From NCBI GenBank assembly GCA_021736785.1, contig JAIPFF010000003.1, positions 124,001 through 188,000 of the forward strand: DNA of 64,000 nt. The letters are read 5' to 3'. The stretch is from Thiohalocapsa sp. GTDB taxonomy: Bacteria; Pseudomonadota; Gammaproteobacteria; Chromatiales; Chromatiaceae. Numbering within the stretch: position 1 is the stretch's first letter; each line of letters opens with the position of its first letter. Shown piece by piece: positions 35,716 to 44,613 of the stretch. A model generated the notes under the pieces. The model saw only the letters and a program-made list of their open reading frames with translations. It ran no database searches and had not been told where the DNA came from. The position numbers and the translations under genes are program-made.

Positions 35716-37956
35716 ATGCCGCCCGACCGGGGAACTGACCGGGACTCGGACCAGGGCTACCTCCGGGTGGCCGTGGCCGCGCCACTCGCCGAGATGTTCG
35801 ACTATTTGCCGCCGCCATCGGTTCCCGCCCGGCGCATCCCGCCGGGCGTGCGCGTGGTCGTGCCGTTTGCCCGCGGCAGTCGCGTCGGCATCGTCATCCG
35901 CGTGGTGGCCGAAACGGCGCAGCCGCCGGACAAGCTCAAGGCGGTGACCCGGGTGCTCGACCCCTCCCCACTGCTCGCCGCCGCCGACCTGAAGTTCGTG
36001 CTGTGGGCCGCCACCTACTACCGGTGTCCTCCGGGCGAGGCCCTGTTCAGCGCACTGCCGGCCCGGCTGCGCCGCCCCGAGCCACTCCTCGAGCTCGCCC
36101 CTGCGGGCTGGCGCGCAACGGAAGCAGGCCTCGCCGCTGAGCTGGGCCGCGCCCCCCGTCAAGCCGAGGTGCTGGCGCTGCTCGCGAGCGCGCCGGGCGG
36201 GATCGACGACGATATGCTGCGCGCCCGGCTCGGCGGCTGCGCCGCCGCGCTGAGAGCGCTGGCCGGCAAAGGCCTCGCCGAGCGCTGCCGCATTGTGCCG
36301 ATCGTCGATGCCGCCCCGGCACAGCCCGCGTCCGCCACGCTGCGCGGCGCACCGGTTCCGAACGACGCCCAGCGCGCCGCGGTGGAGGCGATCGCCGCCG
36401 CCGACGGCTTCGAGTGCTTTCTCCTCGACGGCGTCACCGGCAGCGGCAAGACCGAGGTTTATCTGCGGCTCATCGCGCAGACGCTCGAGCGCGGCCGGCA
36501 GGTGCTGGTACTGGTGCCCGAAATCGGCCTGACGCCCCAGTTGGCCGGGCGCTTTCGGCGCCGGCTCGACGCGCCCATGGCGATCCTGCACTCGGCACTC
36601 GGCGAGCGCGAGCGCGAATTGGCCTGGCAGCGGGCCGCCGGCGGCGTTGCGCGGCTGGTGCTCGGCACGCGCTCGGCCATCTTTACGCCGTTGTCGGACT
36701 TGGGCCTGGTGATCGTCGACGAAGAGCACGATCTATCGCTGAAGCAACAGGACGGCTTTCGTTATTCGGCCCGCGACCTGGCCGTGCGCCGCGCGCAGCT
36801 CGCCGGCTGCCCGGTGGTGCTGGGCTCGGCGACGCCGGCGCTCGAAACACTGCACAACGCCCGCAACGGGCGCTATCGCCACTTGCGCCTGCCGCGTCGC
36901 GCGGGAACCGCCGTCGACCCGAAAATCCTGCTCGCCGATATCCGCGCCCAGCCACTGGAGACGGGACTCAGCCACGCGCTGCTGACCCGCATGGAGGCAG
37001 ATCTCGACGCCGGCAATCAGGTGCTCTTGTTTCTGAACCGGCGCGGCTTCTCGCCGGTGCTGACCTGTCACGAGTGCGGCTGGGTCAGCGACTGTAAGCA
37101 CTGCGACGCGCGTATGACCGTGCACCGAGGGCGCGCGCGGCTGATCTGCCATCACTGCGGCGCCAACCGCCCGGTGCCGGTGCACTGCCCCTATTGCGAG
37201 TCTCCGGATCTGCGCCCGCTCGGCCAGGGCACCGAGCGCGTCGAGCAGACGCTGCGCCAGCGTTTCGCCGGTGTGCCGCTGGCGCGCATCGACCGCGACA
37301 GCACGCGACGCAAGGGCGAGCTCGAGCGGCTGCTGGCGGCCGCCGAGCGCGGTGAATACCGCATCCTGCTGGGCACCCAGATGCTGGCCAAGGGTCATCA
37401 CCTGCCCGGCATCACGCTGGTGGGCATCCTGGATCTGGATCACGGGCTCTACGGCAGCGATTTCCGCGCGCCCGAGCGCATGGCGCAGCTGCTGGTGCAG
37501 GTGGCGGGACGGGCCGGGCGCGAGCAACGCCCCGGCACCGTGCTGGTGCAGACGCGCCACCCCTCCCACCCCATGCTCACCGCGCTGCTGCGCTCCGGCT
37601 ATCGCGCCTTTGCCGACGGCGCACTGGCCGAGCGCGAGGCGGCCGGTCTGCCGCCCTTCAGCCACCAGGCGCTGTTGCGTGCGGACAGCCCGGTGGAACA
37701 GGCCGCCATGGATTTTCTGCGCGAGGTGCTGGCCATCGCGCGTCCGCTGGCGGCGCCGGCTGTGGAGCTGTGGGGGCCGGCACCGGCGCAGATGGAGCGC
37801 CGGGCGGGACGCATCCGGGCGCAGCTGCTGCTGCAGGCGCCGAGCCGTGCCCTGCTGCAGGGGCTGCTCGGCGCGCTGCTGCCGCGGCTACGCGCGCTGA
37901 AGACGCCGCGGCACCTGCGCTGGAGTGTCGACGTCGATCCCCAAGAGGGCCTTTGA
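35716..37956 (+). CDS. priA: Primosomal protein N' (replication restart helicase PriA)
   Basis: 3'-5' DNA helicase that restarts stalled replication forks, about 746 residues. An N-terminal DNA-binding domain (LRVAVAAPLAEMFDYLPP) leads into the helicase core: Walker A DGVTGSGKTEVY, DEEH box (VIVDEEHDLSLKQ), GSATPALET, then the zinc-binding Cys cluster (CHECGWVSDCKHCDARM, CHHCG, CPYC) and motif VI VAGRAGREQRPG. ATG 35716 is used; GTG codons at 35686 and 35698 are in frame and could extend it by up to ten residues. Confidence 0.96.
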   Translation: MPPDRGTDRDSDQGYLRVAVAAPLAEMFDYLPPPSVPARRIPPGVRVVVPFARGSRVGIVIRVVAETAQPPDKLKAVTRVLDPSPLLAAADLKFVLWAATYYRCPPGEALFSALPARLRRPEPLLELAPAGWRATEAGLAAELGRAPRQAEVLALLASAPGGIDDDMLRARLGGCAAALRALAGKGLAERCRIVPIVDAAPAQPASATLRGAPVPNDAQRAAVEAIAAADGFECFLLDGVTGSGKTEVYLRLIAQTLERGRQVLVLVPEIGLTPQLAGRFRRRLDAPMAILHSALGERERELAWQRAAGGVARLVLGTRSAIFTPLSDLGLVIVDEEHDLSLKQQDGFRYSARDLAVRRAQLAGCPVVLGSATPALETLHNARNGRYRHLRLPRRAGTAVDPKILLADIRAQPLETGLSHALLTRMEADLDAGNQVLLFLNRRGFSPVLTCHECGWVSDCKHCDARMTVHRGRARLICHHCGANRPVPVHCPYCESPDLRPLGQGTERVEQTLRQRFAGVPLARIDRDSTRRKGELERLLAAAERGEYRILLGTQMLAKGHHLPGITLVGILDLDHGLYGSDFRAPERMAQLLVQVAGRAGREQRPGTVLVQTRHPSHPMLTALLRSGYRAFADGALAEREAAGLPPFSHQALLRADSPVEQAAMDFLREVLAIARPLAAPAVELWGPAPAQMERRAGRIRAQLLLQAPSRALLQGLLGALLPRLRALKTPRHLRWSVDVDPQEGL

Positions 37957-38008
37957 CGGCGCGCCGACCGGCAACGGACCGAGCCGGCACCGGGGCGCGA
38001 CGATCTTC

Positions 38009-38078
38009 CCCCTTCTCTCTCGCCCCTTCTCTCTCGCCCCTTCTCTCTCGCCCCTTCTCTGTCGCCCCTTCTCTGGCG
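38009..38078. repeat. 14-bp tandem repeat, five units
   Basis: Five end-to-end 14-base units based on CCCCTTCTCTCTCG. The first three are identical; the fourth and fifth differ by one and two bases. One strand is all pyrimidine apart from the G of CG, so it could form unusual structures. It lies 52 bases after the priA stop, in the priA-argS gap. Confidence 0.9.
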
Positions 38079-38229
38079 AAACCTCGGGGGTTTCCGTTAT
38101 CCTTCTTTGCTTTCCCGGGTCGAGCGCGGGAGGTTCGTGTACGGCCGGCGAGGGGATGCCCGCCGGGCCGCGGCCTCCGCGATACGGGCAGCCCGGGGTG
38201 CCCGTTTGCCGCCCCTTGATCCCGCGGCT

Positions 38230-38289
38230 AATGATCCCGTGTCCCCTGATCTCATGTCCGCTGATCACATGTCTCCTGATCACATCTCC
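38230..38289. repeat. 15-bp tandem repeat, four units
   Basis: Four degenerate 15-base units resembling CCTGATCACATGTCC fill the last part of the priA-argS gap, ending 29 bases before the argS ATG. Each unit carries a GATC. It is unrelated in sequence to the 14-bp array 150 bases upstream. No other gene or signal was seen in the gap. Confidence 0.8.
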
Positions 38290-38318
38290 AAGGCACCGCT
38301 CCGCTGCGCAGGCAACCG

Positions 38319-40088
38319 ATGAAGCAACAGGTCCAGCAACTGGTTCGCGAGGCGCTGCAGCGCCTCGCGGACGACGGCGTACTCGGCGACGGGCCGCCGC
38401 CCGAGCCGCAGATCGAACGCACCCGCGATCCTTCCCACGGCGATTTCTCCAGCAACGCGGCCATGGTGCTGGCGAAGCGCGCGCGCACCAAGCCGCGCGA
38501 TCTGGCAGAGCGGCTGCTGGCCGCGCTGCCGGCGTCGCCGCTGGTCGCCGAGGTCGAGATCGCCGGTCCGGGGTTCATTAATTTCCGGCTCGCCGCAGAC
38601 GCCTATCGTCGCTTGATCCCGGAAATCCTGCTGGCGGGGTCCGGCTACGGACGCAGCCACATCGGCGCCGGCAAGCGCGTGCAGGTGGAGTTCGTGTCGG
38701 CCAACCCGACCGGTCCGTTGCACGTCGGCCATGGCCGCGGCGCCGCCTACGGGGCGGTGGTCGCCGACCTGCTCGAGGCCGTCGGCTACGACGTGCACCG
38801 GGAGTACTACGTCAACGACGCCGGGCGGCAGATGGACATCCTCGGCACCTCGGTCTGGCTGCGGTATCTCGAGCTCTGCGGCGAGGAGCTGCGCTTCCCG
38901 AGCAACGGCTACAAGGGCGACTACGTGTGGGACATCGCCGCGGCGCTGCACCGCGAGCACGGCGACGACTACCGCGTCGACGCCGACCGGGTCTTCGCCG
39001 GCGTGCCGCTGGATCAGGTCGAGGAAGGCGACGGCGGCGACAAAGAGGCCCATATCGATGCGCTGATCGCCAACAGCAAACGCCTGCTCGGCGACAACCG
39101 CTACCGCTTCGTCTTCGAGCTGGGCCTGAACACCATCCTCGACGACATCCGCGACGACCTCGCCGAGTTCGGCGTGCACTATCAGGCGTGGTACTCCGAG
39201 CGCTCGCTGACCGAAAGCGGCGCCGTCAACAAGGCCATCGAGCGGCTGCGCGAAGCGGGCCACCTGTACGAGCAAAACGGCGCACTCTGGTTCCGCTCCA
39301 CCGACTTCGGCGACGAAAAGGATCGCGTCATCGTGCGCGAGAACGGCCAGACCACCTACTTCGCCTCCGACATCGCCTACCACCTCGATAAGCTCGAGCG
39401 CGGCTTCGCCCGCGTCATCGACGTCTGGGGCGCCGACCACCACGGTTATGTACCGCGGGTGAAGGCGGCGATCACGGCCCTCGGCGACGACGCGAGCCGT
39501 CTGGACGTGCTGCTGGTGCAGTTCGCGGTGCTCTACCGCGGCGGCCAGAAAGTGCAGATGTCCACCCGCTCCGGCGAATTCGTCACCTTGCGGCAGCTGC
39601 GAAAAGAGGTCGGGCGCGACGCCGCGCGCTTCTTCTACGTGATGCGCCGCTGCGAGCAGCACATGGACTTCGATCTGGATCTGGCCAAGAGCCAGTCCGC
39701 CGACAATCCCGTGTACTACGTGCAATATGCCCACGCGCGGGTGGCCAGCGTGCTGCGCCAGGCGGCGGACAAGGGCCTGCCGGTGGAGCCTAGCCCCGGC
39801 GATACGAACCTCGATCGGCTCACCGAATCCCGCGAGCTGGATCTGATGAAATCACTGTCGCGTTATCCGGAAGTCGTCGAAGACGCGGCGCTCAGCGAAG
39901 AGCCGCACCAGTTGACCAACTATCTGCGCGAGCTCGCCAACGACTTCCATACCTATTACAACGCCCACCAATTCCTGGTCGAGGACGAGAAGCTGCGCGA
40001 CGCCCGCGTCAAGCTCATACTGGCCGTCCGTCAGGTGTTGAGAAACGGGCTGGCGCTGGTCGCCGTCTCCGCGCCCGACAGCATGTGA
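38319..40088 (+). CDS. argS: Arginine--tRNA ligase
   Basis: Class I aminoacyl-tRNA synthetase charging tRNA-Arg, 589 residues, a normal length. The N-terminal Add1 domain includes [17 protein letters not shown]. The ATP-binding HIGH motif appears as LHVGHGRG (within [12 protein letters not shown]). The region equivalent to KMSKS reads [11 protein letters not shown], the usual ArgS variant. The C-terminal anticodon-binding domain ([29 protein letters not shown]) is complete. The next gene begins 44 bases after the stop. Confidence 0.98.
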   Translation: MKQQVQQLVREALQRLADDGVLGDGPPPEPQIERTRDPSHGDFSSNAAMVLAKRARTKPRDLAERLLAALPASPLVAEVEIAGPGFINFRLAADAYRRLIPEILLAGSGYGRSHIGAGKRVQVEFVSANPTGPLHVGHGRGAAYGAVVADLLEAVGYDVHREYYVNDAGRQMDILGTSVWLRYLELCGEELRFPSNGYKGDYVWDIAAALHREHGDDYRVDADRVFAGVPLDQVEEGDGGDKEAHIDALIANSKRLLGDNRYRFVFELGLNTILDDIRDDLAEFGVHYQAWYSERSLTESGAVNKAIERLREAGHLYEQNGALWFRSTDFGDEKDRVIVRENGQTTYFASDIAYHLDKLERGFARVIDVWGADHHGYVPRVKAAITALGDDASRLDVLLVQFAVLYRGGQKVQMSTRSGEFVTLRQLRKEVGRDAARFFYVMRRCEQHMDFDLDLAKSQSADNPVYYVQYAHARVASVLRQAADKGLPVEPSPGDTNLDRLTESRELDLMKSLSRYPEVVEDAALSEEPHQLTNYLRELANDFHTYYNAHQFLVEDEKLRDARVKLILAVRQVLRNGLALVAVSAPDSM

Positions 40089-40132
40089 GCCACGCCCGAA
40101 GAGCAACAGGCGACAAAGGGGGAACGAGTCAC

Positions 40133-40738
40133 ATGACGCTGGATTATCGAAAGGGCGCCCCGCGCGCGCGCCGGCGTCCCGAACGGCGCGGCACCTGTGC
40201 GTTTTGGTTTCTGGCGGGTGCCTTGGTCGGCGGCTTCGGGGTCGGTTTTGCCTGGATGACCCACGACGAGACACCCGCCGCCGAGCTCGCCGACCAGAGC
40301 ACCGTTGCAGCCCCGGCCGAACGCGAGAAGCCCCGGTTCGACTTCCCGAATCTGCTGCAGGACGAGGAAGTGCTGGTGCCCAAGGAGACGCCGCCGCAGC
40401 CGATCGCGCTGCCGCCGCCGGCCGAGCCCGACAGTGCGCCGCCCCCGACGGCGAAGGCCGCACCACCCGCCGCCGCGCCGGCCCCGGCCGCGACCAGCAG
40501 CGGGCCCGACACCTTCATTCTGCAGGTCGGCTCATTCCGCAAGAGCAGCGATGCGGAGCAGCTCAAGGCCAAGCTCGCCCTGCTCGGCGTCCAGACCAGC
40601 GTGCAGATGGTGACCATCGCAAACGGTCAGACCTACCACCGCGTGCGCACCGGCGCCTATACCAAGTCCGATGCCGACATCGTGCGCGCCCGCCTCGAGA
40701 GCGACGGGCACGAGGCACTGATGATGCGGGCCCGGTAG
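40133..40738 (+). CDS. SPOR-domain membrane protein
   Basis: A 201-residue protein resembling FtsN/DedD-type proteins: a short basic cytoplasmic N-terminus, one membrane helix (TCAFWFLAGALVGGFGVGFAW), a long Pro/Ala-rich periplasmic linker, and a C-terminal SPOR domain (FILQVGSFRKSSDAEQLKAKLALLG to YHRVRTGAYTKSDADIVRARL) that binds denuded septal peptidoglycan. ATG 40133 has GGGGGAA upstream. It lies directly after argS, as ftsN-like genes do in several gammaproteobacteria, so a cell-division role is likely. Confidence 0.9.
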   Translation: MTLDYRKGAPRARRRPERRGTCAFWFLAGALVGGFGVGFAWMTHDETPAAELADQSTVAAPAEREKPRFDFPNLLQDEEVLVPKETPPQPIALPPPAEPDSAPPPTAKAAPPAAAPAPAATSSGPDTFILQVGSFRKSSDAEQLKAKLALLGVQTSVQMVTIANGQTYHRVRTGAYTKSDADIVRARLESDGHEALMMRAR

Positions 40739-40822
40739 AGCGCCCTTTCGCACCCGGTCGCGGGCCGGGCCCGGTCCGGCAGTCAAGGCGCGGGCGCGCG
40801 TTGCAGCCACCCGTCGCCAACG

Positions 40823-40874
40823 GACGGGAGCGGCAGACGGGAGCGGCAGACGGAAGCGGCAGACGGAAGCGGCC
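40823..40874. repeat. 13-bp tandem repeat, four units
   Basis: Four 13-base units GACGGGAGCGGCA with G/A change in units three and four. It lies in the gap between the SPOR gene and the gluconolactonase gene (40739-41018), where I see no other feature. Confidence 0.85.
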
Positions 40875-41018
40875 GGCGGCGCGGGCCCATCGCTGCGCCC
40901 GCCGCCCGGCGCACCGCGGCGTCGCGGCAGGGCGAGCGAGACTCCTCTGCCACCGCACCAATGCCCGCGCTTTGATAGAGTCCGGGGCTACCGTCAATTG
41001 CCCCCGGGAGCCGCCGCG

Positions 41019-41930
41019 ATGCCCCCTCTCGACGACATACCGCAGCCCGTCACCGCCACGCGCGCGCGTCTGGGCGAAGGCCCCTGCTGGATTGCCGAGG
41101 AGGCGTGTCTTTACTGGGTGGATATCTACAATCATCGGGTGCATCGCTACGACCCGGCCACACGCGCCGAGCGCTGGTTCGACGTCGGCGATGCGGTCGG
41201 CTGCCTGGCGCCGGCCGGAGACCATCGGCTGCTGCTCGCGCTGCGCCACCGGCTCGCCTTTCTCGACACCGCCACCGGTGCGCTGACGCCGCTGCCGGCC
41301 TTCGAGCACCGCGCACACATCCGCTGCAACGACGGCAAGTGCGATGCCCGGGGCCGGTTCTGGGTCGGCACGATGTCGACTGCCGGCGCCGATGCCTCGC
41401 TCTACCGCTACACCGCCGACGGCACGCTGGCGGAAATGGAAACCGGGCTCACCGTCTCCAACGGCCTCGGCTGGAGCCCCGACGGGGGCACGTTCTACCT
41501 GACGGACTCGCCCGCGCAAGTGATCTACGCCTACGACTTCGAGCCCGGCGGCGGCACCCTCGCGAACCGCCGCGTCCTGGTGGATCTGCGCGGCGAGGCG
41601 TTTTTCCCCGATGGGCTCGCCATCGACCGCGACGGCTGTCTTTGGTCCGCCATGTGGGACGGCTGGTGCGTGATTCGGTTCGCGCCCGACGGCCGTGAGC
41701 TGTTGCGAGTCCCGATGCCGGTACAGCGCCCGACCTGCTGCGCCTTCGGCGGCCCGGATCTGTCGACGCTGTTCGTCACGTCCGCATCCGTCGGCCTGAG
41801 CGAGGCGGAGATCGAGCGCAGCTTTCATGCCGGCGACCTGTTCGCCGTTCGGCCAGGGGTGAGCGGCTTCTCGGCCGATGCGTTCGGCGGCGGCGCGGCG
41901 GCGAGCCGGGTGGCTGCCCGCCTGGCCTGA
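41019..41930 (+). CDS. SMP-30/gluconolactonase family protein
   Basis: A 303-residue six-bladed propeller of the SMP-30 family, which hydrolyses sugar lactones such as glucono-1,5-lactone. Family landmarks include LGEGPCWIAEEACLYWVDI with a metal-ligand Glu, RCNDGKCDARGRFWVGTM, GLTVSNGLGWSPDG with a metal-ligand Asn and FPDGLAIDRDGCLWSAMWDG with the catalytic Asp. ATG 41019 has GGGAG eight bases upstream. It faces gluconokinase and an SDR dehydrogenase, together outlining glucose oxidation. The lactone substrate is inferred. Confidence 0.93.
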   Translation: MPPLDDIPQPVTATRARLGEGPCWIAEEACLYWVDIYNHRVHRYDPATRAERWFDVGDAVGCLAPAGDHRLLLALRHRLAFLDTATGALTPLPAFEHRAHIRCNDGKCDARGRFWVGTMSTAGADASLYRYTADGTLAEMETGLTVSNGLGWSPDGGTFYLTDSPAQVIYAYDFEPGGGTLANRRVLVDLRGEAFFPDGLAIDRDGCLWSAMWDGWCVIRFAPDGRELLRVPMPVQRPTCCAFGGPDLSTLFVTSASVGLSEAEIERSFHAGDLFAVRPGVSGFSADAFGGGAAASRVAARLA

Positions 41931-42082
41931 TCCAGCGATGCCGATCCAGCGATCCCGATCCGGCTGCCCTGATCCAGCGATGCCGATCCGGCGATCCGGA
42001 TCCGACTATCCTGATCCGGCCTTCCCGATGCGGCCTTCCCGATGCGGCCTTCCGGACCTCGTCGGCCCGATCCGGCTGCCCT
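41929..42082. repeat. 14-bp tandem repeat, eleven units
   Basis: Eleven consecutive units of exactly 14 bases with consensus near GATCCGGCGATCCC. Every unit begins with GA and nine of the eleven with GATCC or GATGC. The first unit begins inside the TGA stop of the gluconolactonase gene and the last ends inside the gluconokinase stop, so it occupies the entire space between two convergent genes. Confidence 0.9.
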
Positions 42083-42602
42083 AATCGAGCCGGCGAAGAA
42101 TCTCGTCGACCACCGCATCCGGCGGCGCATCGATCTGGACCACCAGCGCCTCCCCGGGCTCCTCGAGCGTCCGCAGCTGGCTGTCGAGCATACCCGCGGT
42201 CATGAAGTGCCCGCGGCGTTGCGCGAGGCGTGCACGCAGCACCGCCGTGGAGCCGCGCAGGTAGATGATACGCACGCGCGGATCCTCGGCGCCCAGACGC
42301 TCCCGGTAGGCGCGCTTGAGGGCCGAGCAGGCCAGCACGCAAGCCTCGCCGGAGGCGAGGCTCGGTGCGACGACGTCGCTGCGCAAAATGTCGAGCCAAG
42401 GCAGGCGGTCCGCGTCGGTCAGCGGCTCGCCGCGGCGCATCTTCTCGACGTTGGCGGCGGGATGAAAATCGTCCGCGTCGAAAAAGCGACGCTCCAGGCG
42501 CTCGGCGAGCCGTCGCCCGAGCGTCGACTTGCCGGAGCCGGAGACGCCGGTCACCAGCAACACGAGGGCCGGCGCGGCGCCGGCGCGGGTGGCCTCACCC
42601 AC
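42081..42602 (-). CDS. gntK: Gluconokinase
   Basis: A 173-residue P-loop kinase phosphorylating gluconate to 6-phosphogluconate. Walker A is GVSGSGKST; FFDADDFHPAANVEKMRRGEPLTDADRLPWL is the signature of the GntK family; CSALKRAYRERL and GHFMTAGMLDSQLRTLE also match. Start GTG 42602 overlaps the end of the SDR gene upstream by eight bases, so both are translated from one mRNA. Its stop lies within the last unit of the 14-bp repeat array. Confidence 0.95.
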   Translation of the reverse strand: MGEATRAGAAPALVLLVTGVSGSGKSTLGRRLAERLERRFFDADDFHPAANVEKMRRGEPLTDADRLPWLDILRSDVVAPSLASGEACVLACSALKRAYRERLGAEDPRVRIIYLRGSTAVLRARLAQRRGHFMTAGMLDSQLRTLEEPGEALVVQIDAPPDAVVDEILRRLD

Positions 42603-43455
42603 CCGTCTCGAAGCCGGGATAGAGCGTCATGCCGCCGTCCATGTAGATCGTCGAGCCGACGATGTAGTCGGTGAAGTCCGATGCCAGCCAAGCCGCGGCG
42701 CGGCCGATCTCGTCGACCTCTCCGATGCGCTTGTAGGGCACCAGCTTCATCAGGTCGGCGTAGGCCTCGGGGGTTTCCCAGGCGGCGGTATTGATCGGCG
42801 TGCGGATGGCCCCCGGAGCAATGGCGTTGACCCGGATGCGCTTCTCGGCCACTTCCTGCGCCAGACTCTTCATCAGCAGCATCAGCCCGCCCTTGGAGGC
42901 CGCGTAGTTCACGTGCCCGGCCCACGGGATCACCTCGTGCACCGAACTGATGAAAATGATTTTGCCGGCCGCCACCGAGACATCGCGGCGCACGCCACGG
43001 CGCAGAAACTCGCGCACGGCCTGGCGGGCACAGAGAAACGCCCCGCGCAGGTTGACGTTCATCACGGCGTCCCACTGGGCCGCGGTCATCTCGTGAAACG
43101 GTGCGTTTTTCTCGATACCGGCATTGCTGACCAGGATGTCGAGCGTGCCGAATTCGCCGATCGCCGCGGCGAACATGGCCTCGACCTGCTCTTCGTCGGA
43201 CACATCGGCCCGGAAAGTCATGGCACGCCGCCCGCTGTCGCGGACCTCCGCCGCTACGGACTCCGCGTCCTCGGATCGGCTGATGTAATTGACCACGACA
43301 TTGGCGCCGGCCTTGCCCAGTGCCAGCGCCACGGCGCGGCCGATGCCCGAGTTGGCGCCCGTGACCAAGGCCGTTTGCCCCTTCAGCAGTTCCAGTTGGG
43401 GCAACGCCGGTACCACCGGCTTGGGCAGATTCATGTGGGAGTAGTAATCGCTCAT
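42595..43455 (-). CDS. SDR family oxidoreductase, glucose 1-dehydrogenase-like
   Basis: A 286-residue classical short-chain dehydrogenase. NAD(P)-binding TGANSGIGRAVAL (about 31-43), NNAG position SNAG, catalytic Ser in FISSVHEV and YAASK Tyr/Lys pair are present. The overall pattern (EEVAEKRIRVNAIAPGAIRTPIN, YMDGGMTLYPGF) resembles Bacillus glucose 1-dehydrogenases. It overlaps gluconokinase and faces gluconolactonase, which supports glucose (or another aldose) as substrate; the assignment is by similarity and context. Confidence 0.88.
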   Translation of the reverse strand: MSDYYSHMNLPKPVVPALPQLELLKGQTALVTGANSGIGRAVALALGKAGANVVVNYISRSEDAESVAAEVRDSGRRAMTFRADVSDEEQVEAMFAAAIGEFGTLDILVSNAGIEKNAPFHEMTAAQWDAVMNVNLRGAFLCARQAVREFLRRGVRRDVSVAAGKIIFISSVHEVIPWAGHVNYAASKGGLMLLMKSLAQEVAEKRIRVNAIAPGAIRTPINTAAWETPEAYADLMKLVPYKRIGEVDEIGRAAAWLASDFTDYIVGSTIYMDGGMTLYPGFETGG

Positions 43456-43850
43456 CGGCTGACCTTCCGCGACCTCGTTCCGGGAAACACATATCCGAAT
43501 CGAGCGATCCGATCGCACCGGTCGCAGGGCCTGCCTCAAATGGTCGGCCGCGCGCGCTCGAGCGAGCGATCGCTGTTCGCGGCAAGGTGACATCGCAGGC
43601 CGATCAACGCAAGTGCGTCCCGGCACGCGGAGCCCCGATCGTTCGACCGGCGCTCTCCAAGGCCGCGGCGCCCGCGGCAAGGTCGGTATCCGCAGACGAG
43701 GCCGGCTCCGGGCGCCGATGCGGCCGCCCATGCGTCCGCCCATGCGTCCCCTGGGAGCCCGGCTGCTTGTGCCGCGCGCCCGGATCGGACCGCGCCGAGC
43801 GCGCGGCGCAGCGAACTGCGGCGACGCACTCGGCGCCGTTGACTGGCGCT
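43456..43850. other. Non-coding gap with a short direct repeat
   Basis: A 395-base gap upstream of the SDR gene and downstream of the DUF47 gene. The only structure I see is two perfect copies of CCGCCCATGCGT at 43724-43747, with a partial third before them. No gene, terminator or promoter could be supported. Confidence 0.5.
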
Positions 43851-44549
43851 TCAGGCGATCTGCACCACGATATCGTGCAGCACGCCGCCGGCATGCTCCA
43901 TTCGGTCCGCCGCGTTCGACAGATGGCGGTAGACCTCGCGACGCTTGAAGATCTCGATCACATAGCGCATGGCTTCGGTCTGCGCGTTGTCGGCGTCTTT
44001 GCCGAGCGCTGCGATATGCTCCTCGGCGTCGAACAGCTCCGCCAGCGCGGCGCGATAGACCTTCTCGGTGTTGCGCTCGGCCTTGCGTGCCGCGGCCGCA
44101 TCGGTGTCCGCCGCGGCGGGGTGCGAGGACAGCTTGGCGTAACCTTCCCGAAGTGCGTTGCTGCCGTCGCGCAGCAATGCAGCCATGTCCGCCATGTAGG
44201 CGTCGGGCTTGATGTTGAGGGCTTCCACCTCGCGCACGGTGGTTTTCGCGTAATTCAGTATCTCGTCGATGGTGACGATGGCGCGGTAGATGTCCTCCCG
44301 ATCCATCGGTGTGGCGAAAGCGCGGCTGAGCACCTCCATGTTTTTGGCCTTCAGCTCATCCCCCGCTTTCTCCATGCCGCGGACCTGCTCCCCCTTGGCG
44401 ACGTCGCCGGTCTGCATGAAGGCGACGAACACGTCCATCGCTTCGCAAACCAATTCGCATTGGGCGTTGATCAGGCCGTAGAAGTCCGGCATCCGAGGAA
44501 ACACGCGGTCGACAAGCCGCGTGACGGCCGAGGTGGATTGCGTACTCAT
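43851..44549 (-). CDS. DUF47 family phosphate transport accessory protein
   Basis: A 232-residue all-helical PhoU-like protein of the DUF47 (TIGR00153) family, a partner of PiT transporters. Visible segments are RVFPRMPDFYGLINAQCELVCEAMDVF, PMDREDIYRAIVTIDEILNYAKTTVREVE with the acidic metal-binding E/DxxxD pattern, and RREVYRHLSNAADRMEHAGGVLHDIVV. It lies 64 bases after the PiT gene, the conserved order. Likely modulates phosphate uptake. Confidence 0.94.
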   Translation of the reverse strand: MSTQSTSAVTRLVDRVFPRMPDFYGLINAQCELVCEAMDVFVAFMQTGDVAKGEQVRGMEKAGDELKAKNMEVLSRAFATPMDREDIYRAIVTIDEILNYAKTTVREVEALNIKPDAYMADMAALLRDGSNALREGYAKLSSHPAAADTDAAAARKAERNTEKVYRAALAELFDAEEHIAALGKDADNAQTEAMRYVIEIFKRREVYRHLSNAADRMEHAGGVLHDIVVQIA

Positions 44550-44613
44550 GGCAGAGCTCTCCGAAACGATGTGTTGGGTGTGGGGGAAAATCGGCCGCGC
44601 ACGGCCGCGGCAC

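Noticed and set aside
37888-38283. Minus-strand peptide with repeated Ile/Arg/Gly/His pattern in the priA-argS gap
   Set aside because: The pattern arises from translating the 15-bp tandem array; no start signal or similarity supports a gene.
41776-42399. Minus-strand frame with repeated SGS/DRHRWIR peptide
   Set aside because: It is a translation of the 14-bp repeat array read in a frame opposite gluconolactonase and overlapping gluconokinase.
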